The notes: a model not told the origin generated them from the letters alone. A stretch of DNA of 64,000 nt from Paracoccus alkanivorans (GCF_003697785.1 NZ_QOKZ01000001.1:496001-560000); one strand, 5' to 3'; positions 39,478 through 49,107 are shown, counted from the stretch's first letter. Made by a program: numbers and translations.

Positions 39478-40386
39478 ATGGCTAATTATGGTAATCTTCC
39501 CGCCCCCAGTCCCGAACAGGGCCTGAACCGTTATCTTCAGGAGATCCGCAAGTTCCCCCTGTTGGAACCCGAAGAGGAATACATGCTGGCCAAGGCATGG
39601 GCCGATCACGAGGATTCCGAGGCCGCGCACAAGCTGGTGACCAGCCATCTACGGCTCGCCGCCAAGATCGCCATGGGCTATCGCGGCTATGGGCTGCCCC
39701 AGGCCGAGGTGATCTCCGAGGCCAATGTCGGGTTGATGCAGGCCGTCAAGCGTTTCGATCCCGAAAAGGGCTTCCGGCTGGCCACCTATGCGATGTGGTG
39801 GATCCGCGCCTCGATCCAGGAATATATCCTGCGCTCATGGTCGCTGGTGAAGATGGGCACGACCAGCGCGCAGAAAAAGCTGTTTTTCAACCTGCGCAAG
39901 GCCAAATCGCGGATTGGCGCATTGGAAGAGGGCGATTTGCGCCCCGATCACGTCGCCCAGATCGCCAATGACCTGAACGTGACGGAACAGGAAGTGACCG
40001 AGATGAACCGGCGCCTGTCGGGGGGCGATGCCTCGCTGAATGCGACGGTCGGCTCGGCCGATGGGGATTCGACGGCGCAATGGCAGGACTGGCTCGAGGA
40101 CGAGGACGCCAACCAGGCAGAGGCCTATGCCGAAACCGAGGAACTGGACACCCGCCGCCAGATGCTGATCGAGGCGATGGACGTGCTGAACGACCGCGAA
40201 AAGGACATCCTGATGGAACGCCGCCTGCGCGACGACCCGATGACGCTGGAAGATTTGTCCAGCCGCTATGACGTCTCGCGCGAGCGGATTCGCCAGATCG
40301 AGGTCCGCGCTTTTGAAAAGCTGCAGGACCGGATGCGGATCCTGGCCCGTGAAAAGGGTATGCGGGTGCCGGAAACGGCAGACTGA
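39478..40386 (+). CDS. rpoH: RNA polymerase sigma-32 factor RpoH
   Basis: Alternative sigma factor for the heat-shock response. Region 2 shows TSHLRLAAKIAMGYRGYGLPQAEVISEANVGLMQAVKRFDPEKGFRLATYAMWWIRASIQEYILRSWSLVKM; the RpoH box appears as QKKLFFNLRKAKSRIG; region 4 ends in DVSRERIRQIEVRAFEKLQ. The ATG at 39478 (MANYGNLPAPSPEQGLNRYL) has an AAAGG site 8 bases upstream and gives 302 residues. Many Rhodobacterales carry two rpoH genes; only one is in the window, so which type it is cannot be said. Confidence 0.96.
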   Translation: MANYGNLPAPSPEQGLNRYLQEIRKFPLLEPEEEYMLAKAWADHEDSEAAHKLVTSHLRLAAKIAMGYRGYGLPQAEVISEANVGLMQAVKRFDPEKGFRLATYAMWWIRASIQEYILRSWSLVKMGTTSAQKKLFFNLRKAKSRIGALEEGDLRPDHVAQIANDLNVTEQEVTEMNRRLSGGDASLNATVGSADGDSTAQWQDWLEDEDANQAEAYAETEELDTRRQMLIEAMDVLNDREKDILMERRLRDDPMTLEDLSSRYDVSRERIRQIEVRAFEKLQDRMRILAREKGMRVPETAD

Positions 40387-40404
40387 CAGCCAAAGCATCA
40401 ACGG

Positions 40405-40458
40405 CGGGATAATTATCCCGAAACAAAAGTGATTGCGGCCGGGGCTTTCCCCCGGCCG
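40405..40458. terminator. Two stacked palindromes between rpoH and the permease gene
   Basis: A perfect 16-base palindrome at 40405-40420 (CGGGATAATTATCCCG) is followed by a 9-bp hairpin, arms 40436-40444 and 40450-40458, between the convergent ends of rpoH and the NCS2 permease gene. These could give termination in both directions; no strong U-run follows either. Confidence 0.55.
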
Positions 40459-40486
40459 TCACGATACGCAGATACCTTATGCGCTC

Positions 40487-41788
40487 CTACCCCTCCGGAA
40501 AGAATGCAAAGCGGATTACGAACAGCGCTGCCACGATCCATGTCGCCGCATGGACTTCGCGCGCACGCCCCGTCAACAGCTTCAGCAGCGCGTAGCTGAC
40601 AAAGCCAAAAGCCAGCCCATTGGCGATGGAATAGGTGAAAGGCATGGCGATCGCGGTCAGCACGGCGGGCGCGGCTTCGGTCACGTCGTCGAAATCGACC
40701 TCGCGCAATTCCCGCACCATCAGCGCCGCCACGTAAATGAGCGCCGGGGCGGTGGCATAGGCAGGCACCGCGCCCGCCAGCGGCGCAAAGAACATCGCCA
40801 GTAGGAACAGCGCTGCCACGACCAGTGCCGTCAGCCCGGTCCTGCCGCCCGCCTGCACGCCCGAGGCGCTTTCGACGTAAGCGGTTGTCGATGAGGTTCC
40901 CAGCATCGAACCCGCCAGGATCGCCGATGAATCCGCCATCAGGGCACGGCCAAGATTCTTGTTCTTATGCGTCGGCCCCTCGGTCAGAAGCCCCGCCCGC
41001 TTGGCAACACCGATCAGCGTGCCGGTGGCGTCGAACACTTCGACCAGCACCATGACCAGGATCACGTGGAAGATGCCAAAGCTCAGCGCGCCCAGCAGGT
41101 CGAGCTGCAGGAAGGTTGGCGCGATAGAGGGCGGCGCGGACATCACCCCGCCGAACTCGGTCACCCCCAGCAGCATCGCGGCCACGGTAATCACCAGGAT
41201 GCCGATCAGGATCGAACCCGGCACCTTGAGCGCGTCCAGCGCCGCGATGATGAAGAAGCCGGCAATCGTCAGTAGCGTCCCGGTCGAGGTCAGGTCGCCA
41301 AGCGTGACGAAAGTCGCATCGCTGGCCACGATCAGCCCCGAGGATTTCATCGCGATGATGGCCAGGAACAGCCCGATACCGGCGGCGATCGCGCTGCGCA
41401 TCGAGGCCGGGATACCCGAGATCAGCCAGCGCCGGATCCCCGTCACCGACAGGATCAGAAAGATCACCCCGCTGACGAACACCGCGCCAAGCGCCTGCTG
41501 CCAACTGAAGCCCATCGCTCCAACCACGGTAAAGGCGAAAAACGCGTTCAATCCCATCCCCGGCGCCATGCCAATGGGCCAGTTCGCCCACAACCCCATG
41601 ATCGCCGAGCCGAGCGCCGCTGCCAGGCAGGTCGCCACGAAAACCGCGTCCCGGTCCATGCCGGTCGAGGACAGGATGTCCGGATTGACGAAAATGATAT
41701 AGGCCATCGTCAGGAACGTGGTCACGCCCGCGATCACCTCGGTCCTGATACTGCTGCCATGTTCTGCCAGCTTGAAGTAACGTTCCAT
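40487..41788 (-). CDS. NCS2 family purine permease (AzgA-like)
   Basis: A 433-residue transporter with about 13 membrane helices. The start MERYFKLAEHGSSIRTEVIAGVTTFLTMAYIIFVNPDILS and the mid-sequence QLDLLGALSFGIFHVILVMVLVEVFDATGTLIGVA match the AzgA/PbuG group, which takes up hypoxanthine, guanine or adenine with protons. The ATG at 41788 follows a GAGGG site and removes a long unconserved extension. It is divergent from the ureide-catabolism genes, which supports purine import. Confidence 0.9.
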   Translation of the reverse strand: MERYFKLAEHGSSIRTEVIAGVTTFLTMAYIIFVNPDILSSTGMDRDAVFVATCLAAALGSAIMGLWANWPIGMAPGMGLNAFFAFTVVGAMGFSWQQALGAVFVSGVIFLILSVTGIRRWLISGIPASMRSAIAAGIGLFLAIIAMKSSGLIVASDATFVTLGDLTSTGTLLTIAGFFIIAALDALKVPGSILIGILVITVAAMLLGVTEFGGVMSAPPSIAPTFLQLDLLGALSFGIFHVILVMVLVEVFDATGTLIGVAKRAGLLTEGPTHKNKNLGRALMADSSAILAGSMLGTSSTTAYVESASGVQAGGRTGLTALVVAALFLLAMFFAPLAGAVPAYATAPALIYVAALMVRELREVDFDDVTEAAPAVLTAIAMPFTYSIANGLAFGFVSYALLKLLTGRAREVHAATWIVAALFVIRFAFFPEG

Positions 41789-42010
41789 GAATTTTCCCTC
41801 CGCGCGGCCGGCAAGGCCGCCTTGCCGCAGCTTATTGTTGCCGTGATCGATCCTACAATCAGCGCGAAACCGGAAGTCTTTCAATGACGAATTGAAACCG
41901 CGGGCGATCTTTGTCGATTCATTGATACAGAATTTCACTCTTGCTGGCTTGCCGGGCAGTGCTTTGCACTGTTTGCTATGGGCTGATCAGCCAATCGGAG
42001 GACGGCCAAG

Positions 42011-43414
42011 ATGCGTTACAGCCGCGATATGCGAGGATATGGCGAAAACCCCCCGGATCCGCGATGGCCCGGAGGTGCAAGAATCGCCATCCAGATCGTC
42101 GTGAATTACGAGGAAGGCGGCGAGAACAGCATCGAGCATGGCGACGCCGCCTCGGAAGGGTTCCTGTCGGAGATCCCCGGCGCCCAGCCCTGGCCCGGCC
42201 AGCGGCACTGGAACATGGAAACCATCTATGATTACGGCGCCCGCGCCGGGTTCTGGCGCCTGCACCGTATCCTGAAAGATATCCCCGTCACCGTCTACGG
42301 CGTCGCGACCGCCCTGCAGCGCAGCCCTGAACAGACCCGCGCCATGATAGATGCCGGATGGGAAATGGCCACCCACGGCTATAAATGGATCGAATACAAG
42401 GATGTCCCGCGCGAGGCCGAGGCCCAGCATATCGCCGAGGCCGTCCGCATCCATACCGAGGTCACCGGCAGCCGTCCCTTGGGATTCTATCAGGGCCGCG
42501 CCTCGATGAACACGGTGGCGCTTGGCTGCGAAGAGGGCGGGTTCGAGTATCTCGCCGATACCTATGCAGACGAGTTGCCCTTCTGGCATGTCCATGACGG
42601 CAAGCCACAACTCATGGTGCCCTATACGCTGGACGCCAATGACATGCGTTTCGCCAATGGCGGCTTTACCAATGGCGAGGAATTCTTCCTCTATCTGCGC
42701 GACGCCTTTGACAACCTGTATCGCGAAGGTGTCGAAGGCGCGCCCAAGATGCTGTCCATCGGCCTGCATTGTCGGCTGGCCGGACGCCCCGGGCGGGCCG
42801 AGGCCGTACGCCGTTTCATCGAATATGCCCGTGCGCATGAGGGCGTGTGGTTCGCGACCCGCCTCGATATCGCGCGCCACTGGAAGCAGATGCACCCTTA
42901 TCAGGACCGCAGCCGCCCCTCGCAGATGGGCCGCGACGCCTTCGTCAAGGCATTCGGCGGCATTTACGAGCACTCCTCCTTCATCGCCGAACGTGTCTGG
43001 GATGGAGAAATGGGAGCAACCCATGACAGTGCGGCGGGTCTTGCCGCCCGGATGGCTCAGGTCTTCCGCGCCGCCAGCGACGACGAACGGCTTGGCGTGC
43101 TGACCGCCCACCCCGACCTCGCGGGCAAGCTGGCCGCCGCCAGGCGCCTGACCGCCGAGAGCACCGCCGAACAGGCCAGCGCCGGATTGGATGCGCTGAC
43201 CGACGCCGAGCGGGCCGAGTTCACCCGGTTGAACGACGCCTACACGGCCAAACATGGTTTTCCCTTCATCATCGCCGTGCGCGATCATGACAAGGCGGGC
43301 ATCCTCGCCGCCATGCGGGCGCGCGTGGAGAACGACACCCCGGCCGAGCGCGAAGAGGCCGAGGCCCAGGTCATGCGCATCGCGGAACTTCGCCTCAAGG
43401 AGGCCCTGAAATGA
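42011..43414 (+). CDS. puuE: Bifunctional allantoinase PuuE / OHCU decarboxylase
   Basis: A 467-residue two-domain fusion. Residues about 1-300 are the polysaccharide-deacetylase-type allantoinase PuuE (IVVNYEEGGENSIEHGD, MATHGYKW, GFYQGRAS, LADTYADELPFW). Residues about 305-467 are OHCU decarboxylase (FVKAFGGIYEHSSFIAERVW, LGVLTAHPDLAGKLA, FPFIIAV), which resolves 2-oxo-4-hydroxy-4-carboxy-5-ureidoimidazoline to S-allantoin. The two act consecutively in uric acid breakdown, so the product of one domain is the substrate of the other. It overlaps the next gene by 4 bases. A separate HIU hydrolase (uraH/pucM) is not in the window. Confidence 0.95.
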   Translation: MRYSRDMRGYGENPPDPRWPGGARIAIQIVVNYEEGGENSIEHGDAASEGFLSEIPGAQPWPGQRHWNMETIYDYGARAGFWRLHRILKDIPVTVYGVATALQRSPEQTRAMIDAGWEMATHGYKWIEYKDVPREAEAQHIAEAVRIHTEVTGSRPLGFYQGRASMNTVALGCEEGGFEYLADTYADELPFWHVHDGKPQLMVPYTLDANDMRFANGGFTNGEEFFLYLRDAFDNLYREGVEGAPKMLSIGLHCRLAGRPGRAEAVRRFIEYARAHEGVWFATRLDIARHWKQMHPYQDRSRPSQMGRDAFVKAFGGIYEHSSFIAERVWDGEMGATHDSAAGLAARMAQVFRAASDDERLGVLTAHPDLAGKLAAARRLTAESTAEQASAGLDALTDAERAEFTRLNDAYTAKHGFPFIIAVRDHDKAGILAAMRARVENDTPAEREEAEAQVMRIAELRLKEALK

Positions 43415-44301
43415 ACGACCATCCCCCCAAAGGTGCCCCGACTGGCGATCCCGCCCCCGTGCCCCGTGCAGCTCCGACCGGCTCTTATGCCGGCCCCGTC
43501 GCGGGCCTGCCGCCGCAGACCGGGCTGACGACAGATACCGCGGTCCTGACCGATGCCTATGCGATCATTCCGCGGACGGTGATGCGCGATATCGTCACCA
43601 GCTATCTGCCCGGATGGGAAGGAATGCGGATGTGGGTACTTGCCCGCCCGCTTTCCGGCTTTGCCGAGACCTTCAGCCAATATGTCGTGGAACTGGCTGA
43701 AGGTGGTGGCAGCGACCATCCCGACGACGACCCCGAGATCCAGCATGCGATCTTTGTCACCGGCGGCAGCTTGCGCATCACCATCGACGGCACCGCTCAT
43801 GACCTGACGCCGGGCGGCTTCGCTTATGTGCCGCCGGGAACGGCTTGGTCGCTGCGCAATATCACCACCGGCGAGACCGGGTTCCACTGGTGGCGCAAGC
43901 GCTGGCAGCCTGTCCATGGCCTCAACTATCCCGACCCGATCATCGCGCAGGAGCAGGATATCGCCCCTTCGCCAATGCCCGATACCGATGGAGCCTGGGC
44001 GACCACCCGCTTCATGGATCCGGCCGATCTGCGCCATGACATGCATATCACCGTGGTCACGTTCAAACCCGGCGGCTCGATTCCCTTCGCCGAGACCCAT
44101 GTGATGGAACACGGGCTCTTCGTGCTGGAGGGCAAGGCTGTCTATCGCCTTAACCGCGATTGGGTCGAGGTCGGTCCCGGCGATTTCATGTGGCTGCGCG
44201 CCTTCTGCCCGCAGGCCTGTTATGCAGGCGGGCCGGGACGGTTCCGCTATCTACTCTACAAGGATGTGAACCGCCACGCGACGCTGTGGCCGAACCGCTG
44301 A
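43411..44301 (+). CDS. allE: (S)-ureidoglycine aminohydrolase
   Basis: A 296-residue bicupin. It releases ammonia from ureidoglycine to form ureidoglycolate, the step after allantoate. The N-terminal GSYAGPVAGLPPQTGLTTDTAVLTDAYAIIPRTVMRD is specific to this family. Two cupin domains follow, the first around IQHAIFVTGGSLRITIDG and the second with metal ligands in FAETHVMEHGLFVLEGKAVYRL. Translation is coupled to puuE by ATGA. No allantoate amidohydrolase gene is adjacent. Confidence 0.92.
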   Translation: MNDHPPKGAPTGDPAPVPRAAPTGSYAGPVAGLPPQTGLTTDTAVLTDAYAIIPRTVMRDIVTSYLPGWEGMRMWVLARPLSGFAETFSQYVVELAEGGGSDHPDDDPEIQHAIFVTGGSLRITIDGTAHDLTPGGFAYVPPGTAWSLRNITTGETGFHWWRKRWQPVHGLNYPDPIIAQEQDIAPSPMPDTDGAWATTRFMDPADLRHDMHITVVTFKPGGSIPFAETHVMEHGLFVLEGKAVYRLNRDWVEVGPGDFMWLRAFCPQACYAGGPGRFRYLLYKDVNRHATLWPNR

Positions 44302-44364
44302 ACGGTTCCGCTTTGCCGGCAACGCTTCTGCCCCCTGTGGGTCCCGGGCCGGATGCACTCTTGA

Positions 44365-44412
44365 AGATCTCTGCATATTCGCGGTCACGCGCATTGTGCA
44401 GAGGTCTTTCTT
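44365..44412 (+). terminator. Candidate terminator of the ureide genes
   Basis: An 11-bp stem (44365-44375 with 44397-44407, one G-T pair) contains an inner 4-bp CGCG/CGCG stem and is followed by TTCTTG. It lies 64 bases after allE on the plus strand, in the gap before purN. Confidence 0.5.
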
Positions 44413-44558
44413 GCAACCAAACCCCTTAAAAGGTTCATGCCTTCCTGCCGCTGCGCTCTACCCGGAAGCAAGGGCCGAAGGTTCGTCGGGCCGCGCCCGG
44501 CTCTGTGCGAACAGATGGCGCAGACGTCGAAAACATGATCTTTCTCGGATTGTTTGCC

Positions 44559-45146
44559 TTACAGCATCAGCGGTGTCCGGTCCCCCGCCGCAAAGCGGCG
44601 CAGCACCGCAGGGTATAGACGGTGCTCTTGCTCCAGCACCCGCGCCGCCAGCGCCTGTGGCGTATCCCCCGGCAGCACCGGCACCCGCACCTGCCCGAGG
44701 ATCGGCCCCGAGTCCAGTTCGGGCGTGACTTCGTGCACAGTCGCCCCGGCTTCGGCATCACCCGCGGCGATCGCCCGGGCATGGGTATCAAGTCCCTGGT
44801 ATTTCGGCAAAAGCGAAGGATGGATATTCAGCATCCGCCCCGAGAACCTGGACACGAATTCCGGCGTCAGGATACGCATGAACCCCGCCAGGCAGATAAT
44901 GTCGGGCTTTGCCGCCAGTAACGGTCTTAACAGTGCGGCCTCGAATCCCGCCCGGTCACGCGGAAAGTCGCGGTGATCCACGGCGGCGGTGGCAATTCCC
45001 CTGGCCTCCGCCTTTTCCAATCCCGCCGCATGCGGATCGTTCGACGCCACCAGAACCGGGCGCGCCGGATGATCCCCGATCATATCCTCGACCAGCCGCA
45101 GCATGTTCGAACCACCACCCGAGATCAGGATGGCAACGCGTTTCAT
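44559..45146 (-). CDS. purN: Phosphoribosylglycinamide formyltransferase
   Basis: Transfers a formyl group from 10-formyl-THF to GAR in purine synthesis. It has the GGGSNM phosphate loop near residue 10, [42 protein letters not shown] with the catalytic His, and [13 protein letters not shown] with the catalytic Asp. The length of 195 residues is normal. It overlaps purM by 4 bases, giving the unit purM-purN. Confidence 0.96.
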   Translation of the reverse strand: MKRVAILISGGGSNMLRLVEDMIGDHPARPVLVASNDPHAAGLEKAEARGIATAAVDHRDFPRDRAGFEAALLRPLLAAKPDIICLAGFMRILTPEFVSRFSGRMLNIHPSLLPKYQGLDTHARAIAAGDAEAGATVHEVTPELDSGPILGQVRVPVLPGDTPQALAARVLEQEHRLYPAVLRRFAAGDRTPLML

Positions 45147-46183
45147 GCAAGCGCTCCGCTATAGGCAACTCCTTCACCTGAAATGGTTTTCCCGATACGG
45201 AAAACCCGCTCGCCCGCGTTATCCAGAAGCTCGGACAGCGCATCCGCGCGGTCCTCGGCCACGGCGAGGATCATTCCGATCCCGCTGTTGAAGGTTTTCA
45301 GCATTTCGGCCTGATCGATTCCACCCGCCTCGGCCAGCCAGTTGAAAACAGGGGGCAAATTCCACGCGGTCAGATCGATTTCGGCCGCCATCCCCTTGGG
45401 CAGGACCCGTGGCAGGTTCTCGGTGATGCCGCCGCCGGTGATATGGGCCAGGGCATGCACGCCCCCTGCCCTGATCGCCGCCAGCGCCGGACGCACGTAA
45501 ACTCTGGTCGGTGTCAACAGCGCCTCTCCCAAGGACATATCGGCGAAGGGTGCGGCATCGTTCCAGCCCAACCCGGCCCGTTCTGCCACCTTGCGCACCA
45601 GCGAATAGCCGTTGGAATGAACCCCGTCCGAGCCCAGCCCCAGCAACACGTCGCCCTCGGCCACATTCGCGGGCAGCGCCGTGCCGCGCTGCATTGCGCC
45701 GACCGCGAAACCGGCCAGGTCGAAATCGCCGTCATGATACATGCCGGGCATTTCGGCCGTCTCGCCGCCGATCAGCGCGCAGCCCGCTTCCTTGCAACCT
45801 CGGGCGATGCTTTCGACAACCCTTGCGCCCTCATCGACCGACAGCTTACCGGTCGCGAAATAATCCAGGAAGAACAGCGGCTCAGCCCCCTGGCACACAA
45901 GGTCATTGACACACATCGCCACCAGGTCCTGCCCGATGCCGTCCAGATGCCCGGTATCGATGGCAATCCGCAGCTTGGTGCCGACCCCATCGGTCGCGGC
46001 AACCAGCACCGGATCGTCATATCCTGCCGCCTTGGGGTCGAACAGCGCCCCGAAGCCGCCAAGCGCGTCCATAACACCGGATCGGGAGGTCGAAGCCGCC
46101 GCAGGCTTTATCCGCTCCACCAGCGCATTCCCCGCGTCGATATCGACGCCTGCGTCACGATAGCTGATCCCGTTCTTCGTCAT
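45143..46183 (-). CDS. purM: Phosphoribosylformylglycinamidine cyclo-ligase
   Basis: Catalyses ATP-dependent ring closure to aminoimidazole ribotide. The start [27 protein letters not shown], then [48 protein letters not shown] and [17 protein letters not shown] are diagnostic. The ATG at 46183 gives 346 residues; a longer in-frame start is unconserved. It is the first gene of the purMN pair, with about 107 bases between its start and the tRNA on the opposite strand. Confidence 0.97.
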   Translation of the reverse strand: MTKNGISYRDAGVDIDAGNALVERIKPAAASTSRSGVMDALGGFGALFDPKAAGYDDPVLVAATDGVGTKLRIAIDTGHLDGIGQDLVAMCVNDLVCQGAEPLFFLDYFATGKLSVDEGARVVESIARGCKEAGCALIGGETAEMPGMYHDGDFDLAGFAVGAMQRGTALPANVAEGDVLLGLGSDGVHSNGYSLVRKVAERAGLGWNDAAPFADMSLGEALLTPTRVYVRPALAAIRAGGVHALAHITGGGITENLPRVLPKGMAAEIDLTAWNLPPVFNWLAEAGGIDQAEMLKTFNSGIGMILAVAEDRADALSELLDNAGERVFRIGKTISGEGVAYSGALA

Positions 46184-46290
46184 GGCAACCCTCGGCTGAA
46201 TATAGCGCCCCGGATAGCCCAAGGCGGGCATGGGAGCAACGAGAATGCTTGACCAATTCCCTGGCTGCGACTAGGCAGATGCCGCTGCAG

Positions 46291-46367
46291 GGGCCTGTAG
46301 CTCAATTGGTTAGAGCAGGGCGCTCATAACGCCTTGGTTGGGGGTTCGAGTCCCTCCGGGCCTACCA
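46291..46367 (+). tRNA. tRNA with CAT anticodon, probably tRNA-Ile2
   Basis: A 77-base cloverleaf with encoded CCA: acceptor GGGCCTG, D stem GCTC/GAGC, anticodon arm GGGCG-CTCATAA-CGCCT and T arm GGGGGTTCGAGTCCCTC. CAT is at 34-36. It lacks the initiator-type acceptor, and the anticodon-arm pattern GGCG-CTCATAA-CGCC is more like bacterial tRNA-Ile2 (C34 later changed to lysidine by TilS) than the elongator tRNA-Met of alphaproteobacteria. The exact isotype is a judgement. Confidence 0.9.
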
Positions 46368-46754
46368 GCAGACATTACTGTTATTTATCATCATGTCATT
46401 ACGCGAAAGTGCCTCAACCGGACTAGCGTTGGGGAGTACCTTGACTCACCAGCCCGCTATGGCAAACGGCAGAAAGTTTTCTCGGCTCCATCGATATCGC
46501 CTCGATCCGCCTCGGGTTAGCCAGTTGTCAACATGACCTAATGAGCATCAAGACCCCGGAAAGTGGCTCTTTTTGACTACCGGGACTCAACTACCCCGGA
46601 GCCTGGAAGTTATCGAGAAGAGTAGAAAGCAGTAATTTGCTATTTTGCATTTTTCACCGCCATGCAATAGTGTAGTTTGCAAATTTTCCGTATTTTCCTT
46701 TCCTGCTCCGGCCGCACAGAGTATTTTCCGACAACTCAACCGAAAGGCCGGCCC
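46368..46754. other. 387-base non-coding stretch before pccB
   Basis: This is the only gap over 300 bases. It is visibly richer in A and T than its neighbours, has no convincing gene, and begins right after the tRNA 3' end. It contains one exact TTTGCAAA and several TTTGC half-sites in its last 120 bases. No direct repeat of the tRNA end was found in it. Confidence 0.6.
46636..46683. promoter_or_regulatory. Candidate PccR/ScfR operator region of pccB
   Basis: TTTGC at 46636 and 46644 and a perfect palindrome TTTGCAAA at 46676-46683 lie 72-119 bases before the pccB start. PccR, the short-chain fatty acyl-CoA regulator of R. sphaeroides, recognises pairs of TTTGCAAA. Spacing here does not match the published pair exactly. 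The pccR gene is not in the window. Confidence 0.5.
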
Positions 46755-48287
46755 ATGAAGGATATCCTGCAAGAGCTAGAGCGCCGTCGCAACGAAGCCC
46801 GCCTCGGCGGCGGCCAGCGCCGCATCGATGCGCAGCATGCACGCGGCAAGCTGACCGCCCGTGAACGGATCGAATTACTGCTGGACGAGGGCAGTTTCGA
46901 AGAGTTCGACATGTTCGTCGCGCATCGCTCGACCGATTTCGGAATGGAGGCCGACCGGCCCTATGGCGACGGGGTGGTGACCGGGTGGGGCACGATCAAC
47001 GGCCGCATGGTCTATGTGTTCAGCCAGGATTTCACCGTGTTCGGCGGATCGCTGTCCGAGACCCATGCACAGAAGATCTGCAAGATCATGGATATGGCGA
47101 TGCAGAACGGCGCGCCTGTGATCGGGCTGAACGATTCCGGCGGCGCGCGGATTCAGGAGGGCGTGGCCAGCCTTGCCGGTTATGCCGATGTGTTCCAGCG
47201 CAATATCATGGCCTCGGGCGTGATCCCGCAAATCAGCGTCATCATGGGCCCCTGCGCGGGCGGCGCGGTCTACAGCCCGGCGATGACCGACTTCATCTTC
47301 ATGGTAAAGGATACCTCCTACATGTTCGTGACCGGCCCCGATGTGGTCAAGACGGTGACGAACGAGGTGGTAACGGCCGAACAGCTTGGCGGCGCATCGA
47401 CCCATACCAGGAAAAGCTCGGTCGCCGACGGTGCCTTCGAGGATGATGTCGAGGCGATCTCGGAAATCCGCCGCCTGTTCGACTTCCTGCCGCTCTCGAA
47501 CCGCAGCGGCGTGCCCGAGCGGCCCTTCTTCGACGATCCCGCCCGGATCGAGGAAAGCCTGGACACGCTGATCCCCGACAATCCGAACCAGCCCTATGAC
47601 ATGAAAGAGCTGATCGTGAAGGTCGCCGATGAGGGCGATTTCTACGAGATCCAGAAGGATTTCGCGGGCAATATCATCGTGGGCTTCATCCGCATCGAAG
47701 GCCGGACGGTGGGCGTGGTCGCCAATCAGCCGATGGTGCTGGCGGGCTGCCTGGATATCGACAGCAGCCGCAAGGCGGCGCGTTTCGTGCGCTTTTGCGA
47801 CGCTTTCGAGATCCCGATCCTGACATTTGTCGATGTGCCCGGCTTTTTGCCCGGGACGGGGCAGGAATATGGCGGTGTCATCAAGCACGGGGCCAAGCTG
47901 CTCTTCGCCTATGGCGAGGCGACGGTGCCGAAAGTCACGGTCATCACCCGCAAGGCCTATGGTGGCGCCTATGACGTCATGGCCTCGAAACATCTGCGTG
48001 GCGATTTCAACTATGCCTGGCCTACAGCCGAGATCGCGGTGATGGGCGCCAAGGGCGCGGTCGAGATCCTCTATCGCAGCGAATTGGGCGATGCCGACAA
48101 GATCGCGGCGCGGACGAAGGATTACGAGGACCGCTTCGCCAACCCCTTCGTCGCCGCCGAGAAAGGTTTCATCGACGAGGTGATCCAGCCCCATTCCACC
48201 CGCCGGCGGGTCGCCCGCGCCTTCGCCTCTCTGCGCGGCAAGAAGCTGTCGAACCCATGGAAGAAGCACGACAACATTCCCCTTTAA
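46755..48287 (+). CDS. pccB: Propionyl-CoA carboxylase beta (carboxyltransferase) subunit
   Basis: Carboxylates propionyl-CoA to methylmalonyl-CoA together with PccA. The 510-residue protein contains the carboxyltransferase motifs [40 protein letters not shown] and [26 protein letters not shown], and ends [11 protein letters not shown], a typical PccB tail. The ATG at 46755 follows an AAAGG site. It is separated from pccA by four small genes, an unusual but recurring Rhodobacteraceae layout. Confidence 0.96.
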   Translation: MKDILQELERRRNEARLGGGQRRIDAQHARGKLTARERIELLLDEGSFEEFDMFVAHRSTDFGMEADRPYGDGVVTGWGTINGRMVYVFSQDFTVFGGSLSETHAQKICKIMDMAMQNGAPVIGLNDSGGARIQEGVASLAGYADVFQRNIMASGVIPQISVIMGPCAGGAVYSPAMTDFIFMVKDTSYMFVTGPDVVKTVTNEVVTAEQLGGASTHTRKSSVADGAFEDDVEAISEIRRLFDFLPLSNRSGVPERPFFDDPARIEESLDTLIPDNPNQPYDMKELIVKVADEGDFYEIQKDFAGNIIVGFIRIEGRTVGVVANQPMVLAGCLDIDSSRKAARFVRFCDAFEIPILTFVDVPGFLPGTGQEYGGVIKHGAKLLFAYGEATVPKVTVITRKAYGGAYDVMASKHLRGDFNYAWPTAEIAVMGAKGAVEILYRSELGDADKIAARTKDYEDRFANPFVAAEKGFIDEVIQPHSTRRRVARAFASLRGKKLSNPWKKHDNIPL

Positions 48288-48492
48288 CTCTCTGGAACCA
48301 AATGCCGATACACAACGATGTGAATGATGCAGCCTTGCCACAGCCCGGCGGAGTCATGCCGAGGCCGCACAGGACCGGCTGTCTGCATGCAGATCGACAG
48401 GCTATCATGGATAATTGTCCGGCCCCGAAACCGGCCGGCACAAACCCGAGCAGTCGGGCGCAAAGCCGCCCGCAAAACAGGAGAGTTAGCCC

Positions 48493-48630
48493 ATGTCGAA
48501 GAAGATCATTCTCGGCCTCGTTCTGGTGTCGGCCTTCGCCGCATGCCAGCGGCAGGAGCCGGAAGTCTATGTGCCGCCCGCGCCCGAGCCGGTCACGACC
48601 GAGCCGGTCTATCAGGGCAAATACGGCTGA
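48493..48630 (+). CDS. Small putative lipoprotein (45 residues)
   Basis: MSKKIILGLVLVSAFAACQRQ is a signal peptide whose FAAC could serve as a lipobox. The mature part is a short proline-rich stretch (EPEVYVPPAPEPVTTEPVYQGKYG). An AGGAG site lies upstream of the ATG. Small lipoproteins with PVYxGKY ends are common in Rhodobacteraceae. It would be processed by Lgt, also encoded in this window. Function unknown. Confidence 0.75.
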   Translation: MSKKIILGLVLVSAFAACQRQEPEVYVPPAPEPVTTEPVYQGKYG

Positions 48631-48711
48631 GACAGATCATCCGATGATTCCGCGCGGGCGGCCCGGCCGCCCGCGCCTTTCGCGCCCGGTCACGATGGGA
48701 AAGGGCGCAGC

Positions 48712-49107
48712 ATGCTGAAGCATCGCGGTTTTCCAGGCCGTCTTCCCGGCACGGACTACCAGTTCACCATCCGGCGCGAGAACAAGAAAGGCGCCACCCC
48801 CCTGACCATCCGCGAACGTTACCGCGACCGCAAGCCTGCGGACCGCCGCGCCGATGCCGGTTTCCTGGCCGCCCTGATCGAGCATTTCGGCGATGCGCCT
48901 TTCGAACGCGGGAATCTGGATGCGGGGCGCCTGTCATGGCTGCTTGGCCGGGAGGTTCTGCCCGAGGGCGAATTGGATCCGACCGATTACGCGCAGTTGC
49001 TGCGGGTGGACATATCCAGGGCCGAAGCGTCCTTTCCAGAAATTTTCAGCACTAGCAGTCTTGATTATGACGACCGGAACGGCGATGAATCGGCGGAGGA
49101 CCGCTGA
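48712..49107 (+). CDS. Uncharacterised 131-residue protein in the pcc cluster
   Basis: A soluble, charged protein: basic N-terminal half (FTIRRENKKGATPLTIRERYRDRK), acidic C-terminal tail (SSLDYDDRNGDESAEDR). The middle (DAGFLAALIEHFGDAPFERGNLDAGRLSWLLGREVL) may be helical. No signal peptide, membrane segment or catalytic motif. It lies between pccB and pccA and has the same strand, so a link to propionyl-CoA carboxylase is plausible but unproven. Confidence 0.75.
   Translation: MLKHRGFPGRLPGTDYQFTIRRENKKGATPLTIRERYRDRKPADRRADAGFLAALIEHFGDAPFERGNLDAGRLSWLLGREVLPEGELDPTDYAQLLRVDISRAEASFPEIFSTSSLDYDDRNGDESAEDR

Noticed and set aside
46338-46520. A short frame beginning inside the tRNA and running into the AT-rich gap, as a possible integrase remnant
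   Set aside because: Its start is in the tRNA, and no integrase or transposase motif could be recognised. I therefore keep only the observation that the gap is unusual.
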